Counted from the stretch's first letter, positions 45,836 to 58,697 are shown. The stretch: DNA of 64,000 nucleotides from a gamma proteobacterium HTCC5015 (GCA_000155715.1 DS990598.1:271627-335626), one strand, 5' to 3'. Notes: generated from the sequence alone by a model not told the origin. Numbers and translations: made by a program.

Positions 45836-47032
45836 ATGACCATTGAGAACCCCTGGCTGTTACCCCAAGGCATTGAAGAAATTCTGCCCGAGCGCGCGCT
45901 GGAGCTGGAGAGCCTGCGCCGCCAGCTGCTCGACCTCTACCATAGCTGGGGCTACGACTTGGTGATGCCGCCCTTTATCGAGTTTCTCGAATCGCTATTG
46001 GGCGATTTGGGCAAAGACCTCGATCTTAAAACATTTAAGTTAACCGATCAGTTGAGCGGGCGCTTGATGGGGCTGCGGGCCGATATGACACCGCAAGTGG
46101 CGCGGATTGACGCCCACGTGCTCAACCGCGAAGAGCCCACCCGCCTGTGCTATATGGGCACGGTGTTGCACACGCGCGCTAGCGAGTTCGCCGCGTCGCG
46201 CAGTCCTCTGCAGGTGGGCTGTGAACTCTACGGCCACAGCGGCGCCCAGTCGGATGTTGAAGTGTTGCGCCTAATGGTGGCGACGCTGCGCACGGCGGGG
46301 GTCAAAGATTTTACGGTCGATCTCGGCCATGTGGGTATTTTCCGCGGTCTCGCCAAGGCGGCGGGTCTGTCTCAGCGCGACGAGGCCGAGTTGTTTGATC
46401 GCCTGCAGCGAAAATCGATTCCCGAAATTGAGCAGTGGCTGTCGGGTCGCGGCTTGAGTGAAGAGCAGCACCGTCATTTAGCCGCGCTGGCGCACTTGAA
46501 CGGTGGCCTGAGTGTGTTGAGCCAAGCGCGCTCTCAGCTGGCGGGCGCACCTCAAGATGTGCTCGAGGCCATCGACACGGTGGCCGACATCGCCGAGCGC
46601 CTGCAGGCACTCGACAGCGAAGTGCCCTTACACATCGATTTGGCCGAGCTGCGTGGTTATCACTATAAAACGGGGGCGGTGTTTGCCGCCTATTTGCCCG
46701 GCAGTGGTCGCGAAGTGGCACGTGGTGGGCGCTACGATGGCATCGGCGAAGCCTTTGGGCGCGCGCGTCCCGCCACGGGTTTTAGTACCGATTTGAAAGC
46801 CTTGGTCGGTGTCAGCTGCGCCGCGCCCGAGCGCAGCCAAAACGCGATTTTAGCGCCAGCGCCCAGTGAGACACAGGGCGACCGTGCCCTCGAGGCCAAG
46901 GTGGCCGAGCTGCGCGAGGCTGGTGAGCGCGTTATTTATCAACTGGAAGGCGATGAGACGGACCCTCTCGACTTGGGTTGTGACCGCCAGTTGTCCCACC
47001 GCGATGGGCAGTGGGCGCTAGTTTCTCTATAA
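45836..47032 (+). CDS. hisZ: ATP phosphoribosyltransferase regulatory subunit HisZ
   Basis: 398 residues resembling the catalytic core of histidyl-tRNA synthetase: WLLPQGIEEILPERA, then GYDLVMPPFIEFLESLL (motif 1), RADMTPQVARIDAH and CYMGTVLHT (motif 2-like), and GGRYDGIGEAFGRARPATGFS (motif 3). It lacks an anticodon-binding domain. HisZ joins a short-form HisG, so the genome should carry a short hisG elsewhere. The spacing to purA is 48 bases. Confidence 0.92.
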   Translation: MTIENPWLLPQGIEEILPERALELESLRRQLLDLYHSWGYDLVMPPFIEFLESLLGDLGKDLDLKTFKLTDQLSGRLMGLRADMTPQVARIDAHVLNREEPTRLCYMGTVLHTRASEFAASRSPLQVGCELYGHSGAQSDVEVLRLMVATLRTAGVKDFTVDLGHVGIFRGLAKAAGLSQRDEAELFDRLQRKSIPEIEQWLSGRGLSEEQHRHLAALAHLNGGLSVLSQARSQLAGAPQDVLEAIDTVADIAERLQALDSEVPLHIDLAELRGYHYKTGAVFAAYLPGSGREVARGGRYDGIGEAFGRARPATGFSTDLKALVGVSCAAPERSQNAILAPAPSETQGDRALEAKVAELREAGERVIYQLEGDETDPLDLGCDRQLSHRDGQWALVSL

Positions 47033-48376
<1,344 letters not shown>

Positions 48377-48424
48377 CGTCCGTCGCCGCATCGTTTGATG
48401 CGGTTTTTATGGATTGTGTCACTC

Positions 48425-48447
48425 AAAGCCCGCTTTTCGCGGGCTTT
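48425..48447 (+). terminator. Terminator after purA
   Basis: A 9-base stem aaagcccgc / gcgggcttt with loop ttttc. The T tract after it is interrupted. Confidence 0.75.
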
Positions 48448-48512
48448 GTCATTTAGATTAAGTATTTCTCCGCTAGATTGACGATTTCGTCTAATGGTCA
48501 GCTGAGTGGAAC

Positions 48513-48938
48513 ATGTCTGCAGTACACAGCACGGGGATTGAGCGCACGGTGTGGCGCTTGTTAGAGGATCTACCTCCAGCGCGGCAAAAAGCCTGTTGGC
48601 AACTGATTGATCTGATGTCGGAGATCACGGGAGAGCAAGGGGTACTCTGGGGAGAGGATGTCGTCGGTTTTGGTCGCTTTCAGTATCGGCGCGGCAGTGG
48701 CAGCCGAGGCGAATGGTTTTTAGTGGGGTTTTCACCGCGCAAGCAGCACTGGGTGATTTACAGTCTCAACGGCTTTGAGGGCTGCGACGAGTGGAGACAG
48801 CACCTTGGGCGTCATAAGCTCGGCCGCTGTTGCCTGTATTTAAAGGATCTCAACCAAGTCGATTTTGGTGCATTGAGGCAGCTGCTGGTGAAAACCATCG
48901 AAGACTTGGATACGGACGCCGACGACGGAGCGGATTGA
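48513..48938 (+). CDS. DUF1801 domain protein
   Basis: 141 residues. The DUF1801 pattern is clear from about residue 40: GEDVVGFGRFQYRRGSGSRG, then EWFLVGFSPRKQHWVIYSLNGF and LGRHKLGRCCLYLKDLNQVD. No catalytic residues are known for the family, and its role is unknown. It stands alone between the purA terminator and a tRNA gene on the other strand. Confidence 0.82.
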   Translation: MSAVHSTGIERTVWRLLEDLPPARQKACWQLIDLMSEITGEQGVLWGEDVVGFGRFQYRRGSGSRGEWFLVGFSPRKQHWVIYSLNGFEGCDEWRQHLGRHKLGRCCLYLKDLNQVDFGALRQLLVKTIEDLDTDADDGAD

Positions 48939-48986
48939 GAAACCCCGTGGCTCGCTGGCAAAAGAGCGTTGGAATCGATCTAAAGA

Positions 48987-49073
48987 TGGTGCGGAAGAGA
49001 GGACTTGAACCTCCACGGCCGTAAGGCCACTAGCACCTGAAGCTAGCGCGTCTACCAATTCCGCCACTTCCGC
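48987..49073 (-). tRNA. tRNA-Leu (anticodon CAG)
   Basis: 87 bases from GCGGAAGTGGCGGAATTGGT at 49073. Anticodon stem CTAGC / GCTAG with loop TTCAGGT gives anticodon CAG; the long variable arm around ggccttacggcc is that of class II tRNA; T-arm GGTTCAAGTCC and encoded CCA. It converges on the DUF1801 gene. Confidence 0.96.
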
Positions 49074-49324
49074 ATAGGTGAGGCGCGAATTATACGAATT
49101 TCCCCTCGGGTAACAAGCCCTTTTCAACGCATTGGCGCTATAGCCACCTGTGCTTAGTCTGCAATTCGTCCTATTTTCTAGACACTCAAATATTTCAGCG
49201 AGCACCTGTTCGCTCAAAAAAGCCAAAATGCACTTGCCTGTCGACAGTGCCCGCATACAATGAAGCCACTTTATACAAGGGCCATGCCCAAAAAATGCGG
49301 CGACTGACCGACACGAGGAGATAA

Positions 49325-51355
<2,031 letters not shown>

Positions 51356-51376
51356 TTTGAAGCGCTTGGACGCGAG

Positions 51377-51404
51377 GGCGCACGGCTTGCCGTGCGCCTT
51401 TTTT
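51377..51404 (+). terminator. fadH terminator that ends at the next start codon
   Basis: ggcgcacgg / ccgtgcgcc stem with loop cttg and six T at 51399-51404. The next base is the A of the ATG assigned to the metallopeptidase gene. Confidence 0.85.
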
Positions 51405-52136
51405 ATGGCTGCAGATATCCTAGAGCATCAACATAGAGATCAAGTGATTCGCTATCACTTGAGACGCACTCGGCGGAAAAGTATCGGGGTCTATGTTTTT
51501 CCCGATGGCCGCGTCGAGGTGCGTATACCGCTGCGAGCACGCCAAGCTAGGGCCGAGGCCTATGTGGCACAGATGTCGGATTGGATTGTCCAGCAGCTGG
51601 CACGTTGTTCCTCCGAGGGGCCACAGCGGCCTGTGCGCTATGAATCGGGTACTGAACACTACTACGCTGGGCGTCTCTACACCCTTCATGTCGAGTTGGG
51701 TTCTCCCCAGAGAGTCGAGCTCAGCGGTGATCAACTGCGTCTGTATTGTCTGGATCCCAGTGATATTCAGCGTGTGGAGCGCGTGTTGTACCAGTGGTAT
51801 CGCCAGCAAGCCGAGCGACATCTTCGCGATCGTGTGGCGACGTGGTGGCAGGTGATGCGAGTTGACTTGCCGCACTCGACGGCGCCCGATCTACGCTTTC
51901 GCCGCATGAAACGGCGCTGGGGCAGCTGCTCTCAGCGCAATAGCATTTCACTCAATGTGGAATTGATTCGCTATGACCCGCGCTGTTGGGATTTGGTGGT
52001 GGTTCACGAGCTGTGTCATTTAAAAGTGTTTCACCACGGCCCGGCGTTTTACCAGTTGATGACTCGCTATTTGCCCGATTGGCGCGCTCGACAGCAGCAG
52101 TTAGAGGGGATGGACAGGCGCAAATCGGTGGATTAG
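51405..52136 (+). CDS. YgjP-type (DUF45) metal-dependent hydrolase
   Basis: Up to 243 residues. The zinc motif VVHELCHLKVFHHGPAFY (HExxH-type as HELCH) and the preceding MKRRWGSCSQRNSISLN block define the YgjP/SprT-like DUF45 family. The N-terminal half (RRTRRKSIGVYVFPDGRVEVRIP) also matches. The ATG at 51405 follows a terminator directly and has no ribosome-binding site; GTG at 51444 with AGAG upstream is a reasonable alternative, since family members start close to that point. Substrate unknown. Confidence 0.85.
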   Translation: MAADILEHQHRDQVIRYHLRRTRRKSIGVYVFPDGRVEVRIPLRARQARAEAYVAQMSDWIVQQLARCSSEGPQRPVRYESGTEHYYAGRLYTLHVELGSPQRVELSGDQLRLYCLDPSDIQRVERVLYQWYRQQAERHLRDRVATWWQVMRVDLPHSTAPDLRFRRMKRRWGSCSQRNSISLNVELIRYDPRCWDLVVVHELCHLKVFHHGPAFYQLMTRYLPDWRARQQQLEGMDRRKSVD

Positions 52137-52147
52137 CAGCCTGCTAG
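52134..52147. repeat. Second copy of the tagcagcctgctag palindrome
   Basis: Identical over 14 bases to 40521-40534. Here it covers the stop codon of the metallopeptidase gene. Confidence 0.5.
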
Positions 52148-52163
52148 CGGGGCGGACTAATCC

Positions 52164-52192
52164 TTGCCGCGCTTACGGGGTCGCGCTATATT
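52164..52192 (+). promoter_or_regulatory. Promoter of the cold-shock gene
   Basis: TTGCCG (52164-52169), 17-base spacer, TATATT (52187-52192). It leaves a leader of about 45-50 bases before the ATG. Confidence 0.6.
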
Positions 52193-52246
52193 GAGGTCGA
52201 AACGCCACCAGAGCGTAAGAATTTAGATATAAAAACAGGGGTTGAT

Positions 52247-52453
52247 ATGGCAACTGCAGGAACAGTCAAATGGTTTAATAACGCCAAGGGTTTCGGATTT
52301 ATTGTGCCCACTGAGGGGGGAGACGATATTTTCGTTCACTACAGCGCAATCATTGGCGACGGATTTAAGACGTTAGTTGAAGGTGATTCGGTCACCTTTG
52401 AAGTCGAAGAGGGGCCAAAGGGCAAGCTGGCCCAGAATGTGGTTAAAGAATAA
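52247..52453 (+). CDS. Cold-shock family protein (CspA-like)
   Basis: A 68-residue single OB-fold. RNP1 KGFGFI and RNP2 DIFVHYSAI are intact. It binds single-stranded nucleic acid and melts RNA structure. It is very acidic at the C-terminal half ([17 protein letters not shown]). AGGGG precedes the ATG, and its own terminator follows. Which paralogue it is cannot be told. Confidence 0.93.
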   Translation: MATAGTVKWFNNAKGFGFIVPTEGGDDIFVHYSAIIGDGFKTLVEGDSVTFEVEEGPKGKLAQNVVKE

Positions 52454-52473
52454 CGTAATACCATCGAGCATCT

Positions 52474-52507
52474 AAAGGGCTGGCATCGTCAGCCCTTTTC
52501 TATTTTA
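52474..52507 (+). terminator. Terminator after the cold-shock gene
   Basis: Stem aaagggctg / cagcccttt with loop gcatcgt, then ttctatttt. Confidence 0.85.
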
Positions 52508-52574
52508 GGCCTGTGTCTGCTCATCACTTAGTGATAGAGTTTTAAGCAAATGGATAGGGATTACGGGAACAGTC

Positions 52575-52940
52575 ATGCAGCGTGTCTTATTAGTCGAAGA
52601 TAACGCGGATAATCGCGATTTAATTGAGGCGATGATCGGCGACCGCTTCGAGTTGAGTATGGCGTCGGACGGCGGTGAGGCGCTAGGCCTGCTGGCTGAT
52701 CGAGAGCGGTTTGATGTGCTGCTTCTCGATATATCTCTGCCCGAAATGGATGGTGTGGAGTTATTGCAAAAAATTCGCACGCTGCCCGACTACCATCAAG
52801 TGCCTGCTGTGGCGTTGACGTCTCACGCTATGAAGGGTGATCGAGAGCGTTTTCTCGCCAAGGGGTTCGATGGCTATGTCAGCAAACCCATTATTGATGA
52901 GCGCGATCTTCTCAATGTAATGGATTCGCTGCTGAATTAA
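52575..52940 (+). CDS. Single-domain response regulator (CheY-like)
   Basis: A 121-residue receiver domain only. The acidic pair is E8/D9 (LLVEDN), the phosphoacceptor D52 (LLLDISLPEMDG), switch Thr in ALTSHAM, Lys in YVSKPI. No output domain, so it acts by contact or as a phosphate relay to or from the hybrid kinase six bases downstream. Confidence 0.92.
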   Translation: MQRVLLVEDNADNRDLIEAMIGDRFELSMASDGGEALGLLADRERFDVLLLDISLPEMDGVELLQKIRTLPDYHQVPAVALTSHAMKGDRERFLAKGFDGYVSKPIIDERDLLNVMDSLLN

Positions 52941-52946
52941 CTGTCT

Positions 52947-55412
52947 ATGTTGTCGTTTAACAAGTCGTCACAATTTCGCATGCGCCCACTGACGTGGGTG
53001 CTGCTCTCTCTGCTGCTGGTTATCGTGCTCGGTGCCAGTATTCCCTACTTTTTTGAGCAAGTAGAACGCCAATATGTCGAGGGTTCGACGATTGGTTTTG
53101 CCGCTATTGTTCTGTTGATTGGCATGTTGATGATTCGTCGGCTCAATCGACGCCTGCAGAGTTTGGCCGAGGTGGCCGAGCATATTGGTCGCGGCAATTA
53201 CTTAGTGCGTTCACCCGATGAGGGTCGCGATGCGGTGGGCGAGTTGTCGCGCTCCGTCAACGCCATGGTGGATAAGATTCAATCCTCAGTAGAGGCCTTG
53301 GAAGAAAAGCAGAAAGAGCTTGAGAGCAATCGCCTGCAACTGGAGGAGCAGAACCTTCAGTTGAGTGGCGAGCAGTCTCGCCAAGAGGCCTTTGGCCAGT
53401 TTCTCAGTGATCTCAACAGTGTGGATCTGGGGCAAATTGCTTACTGTGGATTGTCTTTTGCGACGGAGCAGACTGGAGCGGTGCTGGGCCAGTTTTATCT
53501 CAGTGACGAAGAGGGCATAAAGCTCTTAGGTGAGTTAGGCGTTGATCGTCAGGCTCTCGCCGACTTGCAGCTGGGCAGCGGTGAAGGCTTGCCAGCAGAA
53601 GTGCTTCGCCGCGGGCAGTGGATTGTTTTGGAAGGCTTGAGTGGTGCCAGCTTGCCCCGAGTGAATTTGGGCATTAGCCGAGTCGATATTATGGTCTTGG
53701 TGGCGGCGCCCGTGGTGTTCCAAGGGCGTTCTCTCGGCGTGTTGCTACTGGCTTATACCGATGATTTCAGCCAGCGTCAGCGCATGCAAGTACAGAGTGT
53801 TTTGGATGCCTTGGGCGGCAGCTTAAACAACGCCATGACCTACAAAATGGTTCAGCGCCAAGCGCTCAAGCTGGAGCAGGCCAACCAAGAGTTGCTCGAA
53901 GCAGATCGCCTGCGCAGCGAGTTTGTGGCGAATATGAGTCACGAACTGCGCACGCCGCTCAATTCGGTTATTGGCTTTTCCTCCGTGTTGATGAAAAACC
54001 GCAATCAATCCCTGCTCGAAAAAGACTTAAACTTTGTCGAAAAAATTCACCGCAACGGCAAGCATTTACTGAGTCTTATCAACGATATTCTCGATTTGTC
54101 TAAAATCGAGGCGGGTCGTATGGAAGTCGAGCTGCGCCCCGTTTTGGTTCAAGACGTAGTGCGAGATACGAGTGAGATGTTGCAAACACAGGCGGAGGCA
54201 AAAAATGTCGCACTTCGCGTCGAGGGGCAATTGGATTTGCCCTATATTCAAACCGATGGCGACAAACTCCGTCAGGTGCTGATTAACCTAGTGGGCAATG
54301 CCTTAAAGTTCACCGAGCGCGGCAGTGTGACCTTGAAAGTGGGCGTTGAATCTCAATGGTTGCGCATCGACGTGATTGATACGGGGATTGGTATTGCCGA
54401 AGACAAGCTAATGACCGTTTTTGAACCGTTTCGACAAGCGGATGCTGGCACTACGCGCCAATACGGTGGTACAGGGCTGGGCTTGGCTATTACGCGCTCA
54501 ATTGTCGAAATGCTCGATGGGCGCGTTGAGCTCGATAGTGTCCAAGGGCAGGGAAGTACCTTTAGCGTTTATCTGCCGATGAATTCGATGGCCGAGAAAC
54601 CGCCCAAGCCAAAGCACTCTGAGCCCACGGCTGAGAAAGTGGAGCATTCGGCAAGAGCGCTTCAATCGGGCCTTGAGCAGCGGCGTGTTCTCGTCATAGA
54701 CGACGATAGCGACGCCCGAGAGTTGACGGCAAATTATCTCAGAGAGGGCGGCGTGACCGTCGAAACGGCCGACAGCGGCGAAACGGGGTTAACGAAAGCT
54801 CGTCAGATGCGCCCCGATGCCATTACGCTCGATATTATGATGCCGGGATTGAGCGGCTGGGAAGTGTTGCGCGCTTTAAAAGCGGACCCCGAGCTCGCGA
54901 GTATCCCCGTTGTGATCGTGAGCATCGTTGCCGAAAAGCGCAAAGCCTTGGTTTTGGGAGCGGTGGATGCACTGGAGAAACCTCTAGTACCTGAAGCTTT
55001 GATGTCGGTGATGGAACGGTGTCTCGCCCAAAGCCAAGCCAGTCGCTTGATGGTCGTCGACGATAGCCATGATGTGTGGGACTTATTCGAATCGGCCTTG
55101 TCGAGTCGAGTGCAAACGATACGCTTTGCCGAACACGGCAAGGCCGCTCTGGCATTGTTAGAAGAATATGTGCCCGATTTAATTTTTCTCGATTTAATGA
55201 TGCCAGAAATGGATGGGCTCACCTTTTTGCGACACCTGCGAAGCGACGCCCGTTTTGAACATATTCCGGTCGTGGTCGTCACGGCCAAGCCCCTCAGCAT
55301 GGAGGAGCGCCGTGAATTGGAAATGCGCGTGGTCGATATAGTAGAAAAAGGTGAGCAAATGATAGAGAGTCGACTACTCAAAACACTTGAAGAGGCCCTT
55401 GAGTCGAAATGA
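52947..55412 (+). CDS. Hybrid histidine kinase with GAF and two receiver domains
   Basis: 821 residues. Two membrane helices (about 15-35 and 43-60), HAMP (61-115), coiled coil, a GAF-like domain (about 150-295), HisKA with SHELRTPLNSVIGF (H332), HATPase_c with the N box NLVGNALKFTE, G boxes DTGIGIAED and GGTGLGLAI, then two REC domains (LVIDDDSD...LDIMMPG at about 588-700; MVVDDSHD...LDLMMPE at about 705-815). There is no periplasmic loop of size, so the signal is probably felt by GAF or the membrane. It overlaps the next gene by ATGA. Confidence 0.93.
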   Translation: MLSFNKSSQFRMRPLTWVLLSLLLVIVLGASIPYFFEQVERQYVEGSTIGFAAIVLLIGMLMIRRLNRRLQSLAEVAEHIGRGNYLVRSPDEGRDAVGELSRSVNAMVDKIQSSVEALEEKQKELESNRLQLEEQNLQLSGEQSRQEAFGQFLSDLNSVDLGQIAYCGLSFATEQTGAVLGQFYLSDEEGIKLLGELGVDRQALADLQLGSGEGLPAEVLRRGQWIVLEGLSGASLPRVNLGISRVDIMVLVAAPVVFQGRSLGVLLLAYTDDFSQRQRMQVQSVLDALGGSLNNAMTYKMVQRQALKLEQANQELLEADRLRSEFVANMSHELRTPLNSVIGFSSVLMKNRNQSLLEKDLNFVEKIHRNGKHLLSLINDILDLSKIEAGRMEVELRPVLVQDVVRDTSEMLQTQAEAKNVALRVEGQLDLPYIQTDGDKLRQVLINLVGNALKFTERGSVTLKVGVESQWLRIDVIDTGIGIAEDKLMTVFEPFRQADAGTTRQYGGTGLGLAITRSIVEMLDGRVELDSVQGQGSTFSVYLPMNSMAEKPPKPKHSEPTAEKVEHSARALQSGLEQRRVLVIDDDSDARELTANYLREGGVTVETADSGETGLTKARQMRPDAITLDIMMPGLSGWEVLRALKADPELASIPVVIVSIVAEKRKALVLGAVDALEKPLVPEALMSVMERCLAQSQASRLMVVDDSHDVWDLFESALSSRVQTIRFAEHGKAALALLEEYVPDLIFLDLMMPEMDGLTFLRHLRSDARFEHIPVVVVTAKPLSMEERRELEMRVVDIVEKGEQMIESRLLKTLEEALESK

Positions 55413-57559
55413 CCGATCCCTTTAGCCCCGATAGCGAATACGATGTTCCCATTCTCGTCGTGGACGATACACGAGATAACCTCGACCTACTCGAGGCCCT
55501 GCTGATCGGCGAGGGCTACCAGAATGTTATTTTGGTGGAAGACGGCCCCGCCGCCTTGCAAGCCGTGCAAGACAACGCCGACATTGGCTTGGTGCTGCTC
55601 GATTTGATGATGCCCGGCATGAGTGGCTACGAAGTGTGTGCGCAACTGGTTAACAACCCGGAAACCCAAGACATTCCGGTGATTGCCGTTACTGGCGGTG
55701 GCTATGTGCAAAACGAAGCCCTGGAAAAAAGCTTTCTAGCCGGTGCGATTGATTACATACCAAAGCCGATTAATGAAGTGGAGTTGTTTGCGCGGGTCAA
55801 GGTGGCGATACAACTCTATTTAGAGCGGCGCTTGCGCAAGGTGAGCGTGGCCAAAACCACAGAGAATGAAGAGAGATTTCGCACCATTTTTCACGAGGCG
55901 CCCATTGGCATAGCCCAGCTGGATAGCGACCTTAAAATTGCCACAGCCAATGTGAGCTTTCAGCACCTCGTTGGCGTGGCCACCGGGCAGCTGGTTGGGT
56001 GTTCAGTCTACGATTTACTGGCGGAGCAAGAGGCCAGTGCAGCGTCGGAGGGATCAGCGCGAGATCAATTGGGCTCACTCTTGGCGGGGAGTAAAACGTC
56101 GGCGGAAGTGGCGCTGCGCGTCGAGGGGCGGGAACCGGTTTGGGTGAACCTATTTTTAAAAGCGCTGCTGCAGCAGGGGTACGGGGCTGAGAACAGCTAT
56201 ATTCTGATCGCTGAGAATATTACCGAGAAAAAGCAGGTTTCCGATCACGTTCACGAAATCGCCTATCATGACAATCTCACGGGTGGGGCGAATCGCGCGC
56301 GCTTTCAAGATGAAGTGGCCCGTGCAATAGCGCACGCCGAAAAGGCATCCAGCCAGTTTGCCGTTTTAATTTTAGATTTAGATTACTTTAAAACCATTAA
56401 CGACAGTCTCGGCCACGAGGTCGGCGACGAGATGTTAAAAGAAGTCGCCAGAACACTTCAGGAGTGTATTCGAGATAGCGATTTACTGGCGCGTCTCGGG
56501 GGCGATGAGTTTGGCTTGCTGCTACCTCGTGTGCGCTCGCCTCAAGATGCGTGCACAGTGGCCCAGAAAGTGCTCAATCGGATGCAAGAGCCCATCTGTA
56601 TCGAAAACCACGAATTTTACGCGGGGGCGAGTATCGGCATTAGCTTTTACCCCCAAGATGGCGAATCGATGCAAGGTTTGATGCGCTCCGCAGATACGGC
56701 AATGTATCGCGCCAAAGAATTAGGGCGGCAAAATTACCAGCTGTTTAATCCCTCGATGGATCGAAATGTGGAGCGCCGGTTAGATTTAGAGCAAGACTTG
56801 CGTCGTGGCATTAAGGAAGACGAGTTCTATTTGGTGTACCAGCCTCAAGTCGATGCCAGTGTCAATCGAGTCACTGGCTTAGAGGCGCTAGTGCGCTGGA
56901 AACACCCCAGTAAAGGCACTCTAGCGCCCCATCATTTTTTGGAGTTGGCAGAGGAAACCGGCCTCATTTTGATGTTGGGGGATCGCTTAATTCGACAGGC
57001 GATCAAGCAGTCCAAGCAATGGCTAGATGCGGGTATGGACCCCCACGTGGTTGTCAGTGTGAATCTGTCTTTGCGTCAATTTCAGCAGCACGATTTGGTG
57101 CGCCGTCTCGCGCAATACCTAGAGGATGCGCAGTTACCGTCCAAAAACTTTGGCATTGAAGTCACGGAGAGTATTAACGCCTTGGACAAATCCCTAGTGA
57201 TTGCTGCGCTGGATAACTTCCGCCAAATGGGGCTGCAAATTGCGCTGGATGATTTTGGCATGGGTTACTCTTCGCTCAATCATCTACGCTATTTTCCACT
57301 TGACGCCTTAAAAGTGGATCGATCCTTTATCGTGCAAGCGACAGAGAGCCCAGTGGGTCGAGATATTCTTCAAACCATCATCCAGCTTGGCAATACGCTG
57401 GGTTTAAAGGTCGTGGCCGAAGGCGTCGAAACCGATGAGCAGCATCAATTGGTGCAGTCGATGGGAGGGGCGGCGATACAAGGCTATTACTACAGCCCCC
57501 CCCTAGAGGCGGAAGCGGTTATTGATTGGTTGAACAGTGTCACCCTGACGGGCGCCTAG
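55409..57559 (+). CDS. REC-PAS-GGDEF-EAL cyclic-di-GMP protein
   Basis: 716 residues. Receiver domain (VVDDTRDN ... LDLMMPGMSG), a PAS domain (about 150-275), GGDEF (RLGGDEFGLLL, about 364) with an RxxD inhibitory site (RDSD) five residues before it, and EAL (GLEALVRWKHP, about 492) with ESINALD, LDDFGMGYSS, LKVDRSF and VVAEGVE, all intact. Both synthesis and hydrolysis of c-di-GMP are therefore possible. It is the likely output of the operon, phosphorylated by the kinase whose stop it overlaps. Confidence 0.93.
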   Translation: MTDPFSPDSEYDVPILVVDDTRDNLDLLEALLIGEGYQNVILVEDGPAALQAVQDNADIGLVLLDLMMPGMSGYEVCAQLVNNPETQDIPVIAVTGGGYVQNEALEKSFLAGAIDYIPKPINEVELFARVKVAIQLYLERRLRKVSVAKTTENEERFRTIFHEAPIGIAQLDSDLKIATANVSFQHLVGVATGQLVGCSVYDLLAEQEASAASEGSARDQLGSLLAGSKTSAEVALRVEGREPVWVNLFLKALLQQGYGAENSYILIAENITEKKQVSDHVHEIAYHDNLTGGANRARFQDEVARAIAHAEKASSQFAVLILDLDYFKTINDSLGHEVGDEMLKEVARTLQECIRDSDLLARLGGDEFGLLLPRVRSPQDACTVAQKVLNRMQEPICIENHEFYAGASIGISFYPQDGESMQGLMRSADTAMYRAKELGRQNYQLFNPSMDRNVERRLDLEQDLRRGIKEDEFYLVYQPQVDASVNRVTGLEALVRWKHPSKGTLAPHHFLELAEETGLILMLGDRLIRQAIKQSKQWLDAGMDPHVVVSVNLSLRQFQQHDLVRRLAQYLEDAQLPSKNFGIEVTESINALDKSLVIAALDNFRQMGLQIALDDFGMGYSSLNHLRYFPLDALKVDRSFIVQATESPVGRDILQTIIQLGNTLGLKVVAEGVETDEQHQLVQSMGGAAIQGYYYSPPLEAEAVIDWLNSVTLTGA

Positions 57560-57798
57560 GCTTTAGGGGGCAAAAGGCGACATGGTGTCGCCTACAAGCA
57601 ACTTTCCCAATTTGTAAGAAATGGCAGAAAGCCCGTCAGAATAGGCTTTCTGAGGATTTTTGACGAACTTTAAGGCTGCCGCCAAAACCTAAGGGAACAC
57701 AGGGCGACAGAGGGCGGTAAAATCGTCTTTTCTCGTGCTACTGGTACCGGCGATCTCTGACTATTCTTAGCATTACAGAATAAAGACGGGGTATTGCC

Positions 57799-58644
57799 AT
57801 GAAAAATGTAAGCATTCTTCCTATTCGCCGTAACTTGAAGTTTAACCTCAATCCCGAGCGCGCTCTGGATTGGCATCAAGACGGTCTGAATGTCGCTCAG
57901 TTTCTTAATACGATGAGCTTGTTTTTCCCAGTGGGCGAACGCTTTTTTATCGATAGCGTGCGTCACTACCGCAGTGAAATTACTGACGAAGAGCTCAAAA
58001 AAGCCGTCACGGCTTTTATCGGCCAAGAGGCCATGCACGGTCGCGAGCACGATGAGTACAACCAGTACGTAGCCGATGCCGGCGTGCCTATTGCAGCTCA
58101 AGAAGAAGTCGTGACTAAGCTGCTCAACTTTGTACAGCGTGTTGCTCCTGAGCGTTTCCAGTTGGCGGCAACGGTTGCCCTTGAGCACCTAACGGCCATT
58201 CTCGGCGGCGGCCTTTTGGATCTGCCTGAAATTATGGACGGTTCTGAAGAGGGCTATAAAGCCATTTGGAATTGGCACGCACTGGAAGAGACTGAACACA
58301 AGGCCGTCGCCTTTGATGTCTATCAGGTAGCGGTGGGCAAAGACAGCGAGATTCTGCCTTATATTGAGCGCTCCGCAGCTCTGGTATTGGCGACGGGCAT
58401 CTTCTTCAGCTTGTTCCTGCCGTTTTACGCCTACAATGTGGCAATCCACGGTGGCTTGACCGATTGGAAAGGTTGGAAGGCTGTGTGGAAGCACACGTGG
58501 CAGAAAAAGGGCATTTTCCGCAACATTACTAAGCCTTGGTTCGACTGGTTCAAACCCGGTTTCCACCCTTGGGATCACGATAACCGTGAGAAGCTGGAGA
58601 TGTTTGCAGAAATTTTGGGTGAGCGTTTAGACGAAGCCGCCTAA
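57799..58644 (+). CDS. Predicted metal-dependent hydrolase (PF10118 type)
   Basis: 281 residues, helical. It contains ferritin-like carboxylate/His pairs: FPVGERFF, FIGQEAMHGREHDEYN, VALEHLTA and WHALEETEHKAVAFDVY, which suggest a diiron site. A hydrophobic segment (LVLATGIFFSLFLPFYAY) follows. The family is common in environmental gammaproteobacteria, and its substrate is not established. It has its own terminator. Confidence 0.8.
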   Translation: MKNVSILPIRRNLKFNLNPERALDWHQDGLNVAQFLNTMSLFFPVGERFFIDSVRHYRSEITDEELKKAVTAFIGQEAMHGREHDEYNQYVADAGVPIAAQEEVVTKLLNFVQRVAPERFQLAATVALEHLTAILGGGLLDLPEIMDGSEEGYKAIWNWHALEETEHKAVAFDVYQVAVGKDSEILPYIERSAALVLATGIFFSLFLPFYAYNVAIHGGLTDWKGWKAVWKHTWQKKGIFRNITKPWFDWFKPGFHPWDHDNREKLEMFAEILGERLDEAA

Positions 58645-58668
58645 ACGAAGCGTAAAGCTTTCAATAAG

Positions 58669-58697
58669 AGCCCGCCATTTTTGGCGGGCTTTTTTTG
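58669..58697 (+). terminator. Terminator after the metal-dependent hydrolase gene
   Basis: An 8-base stem agcccgcc / ggcgggct, loop attttt, seven T. The minus-strand RND gene ends 22 bases further on. Confidence 0.88.

Noticed and set aside
52164-52246. Long cold-box leader of the cold-shock gene
   Set aside because: The promoter found leaves only about 50 bases before the ATG, too short for the E. coli cspA-type leader, so cold induction through leader structure is not claimed.
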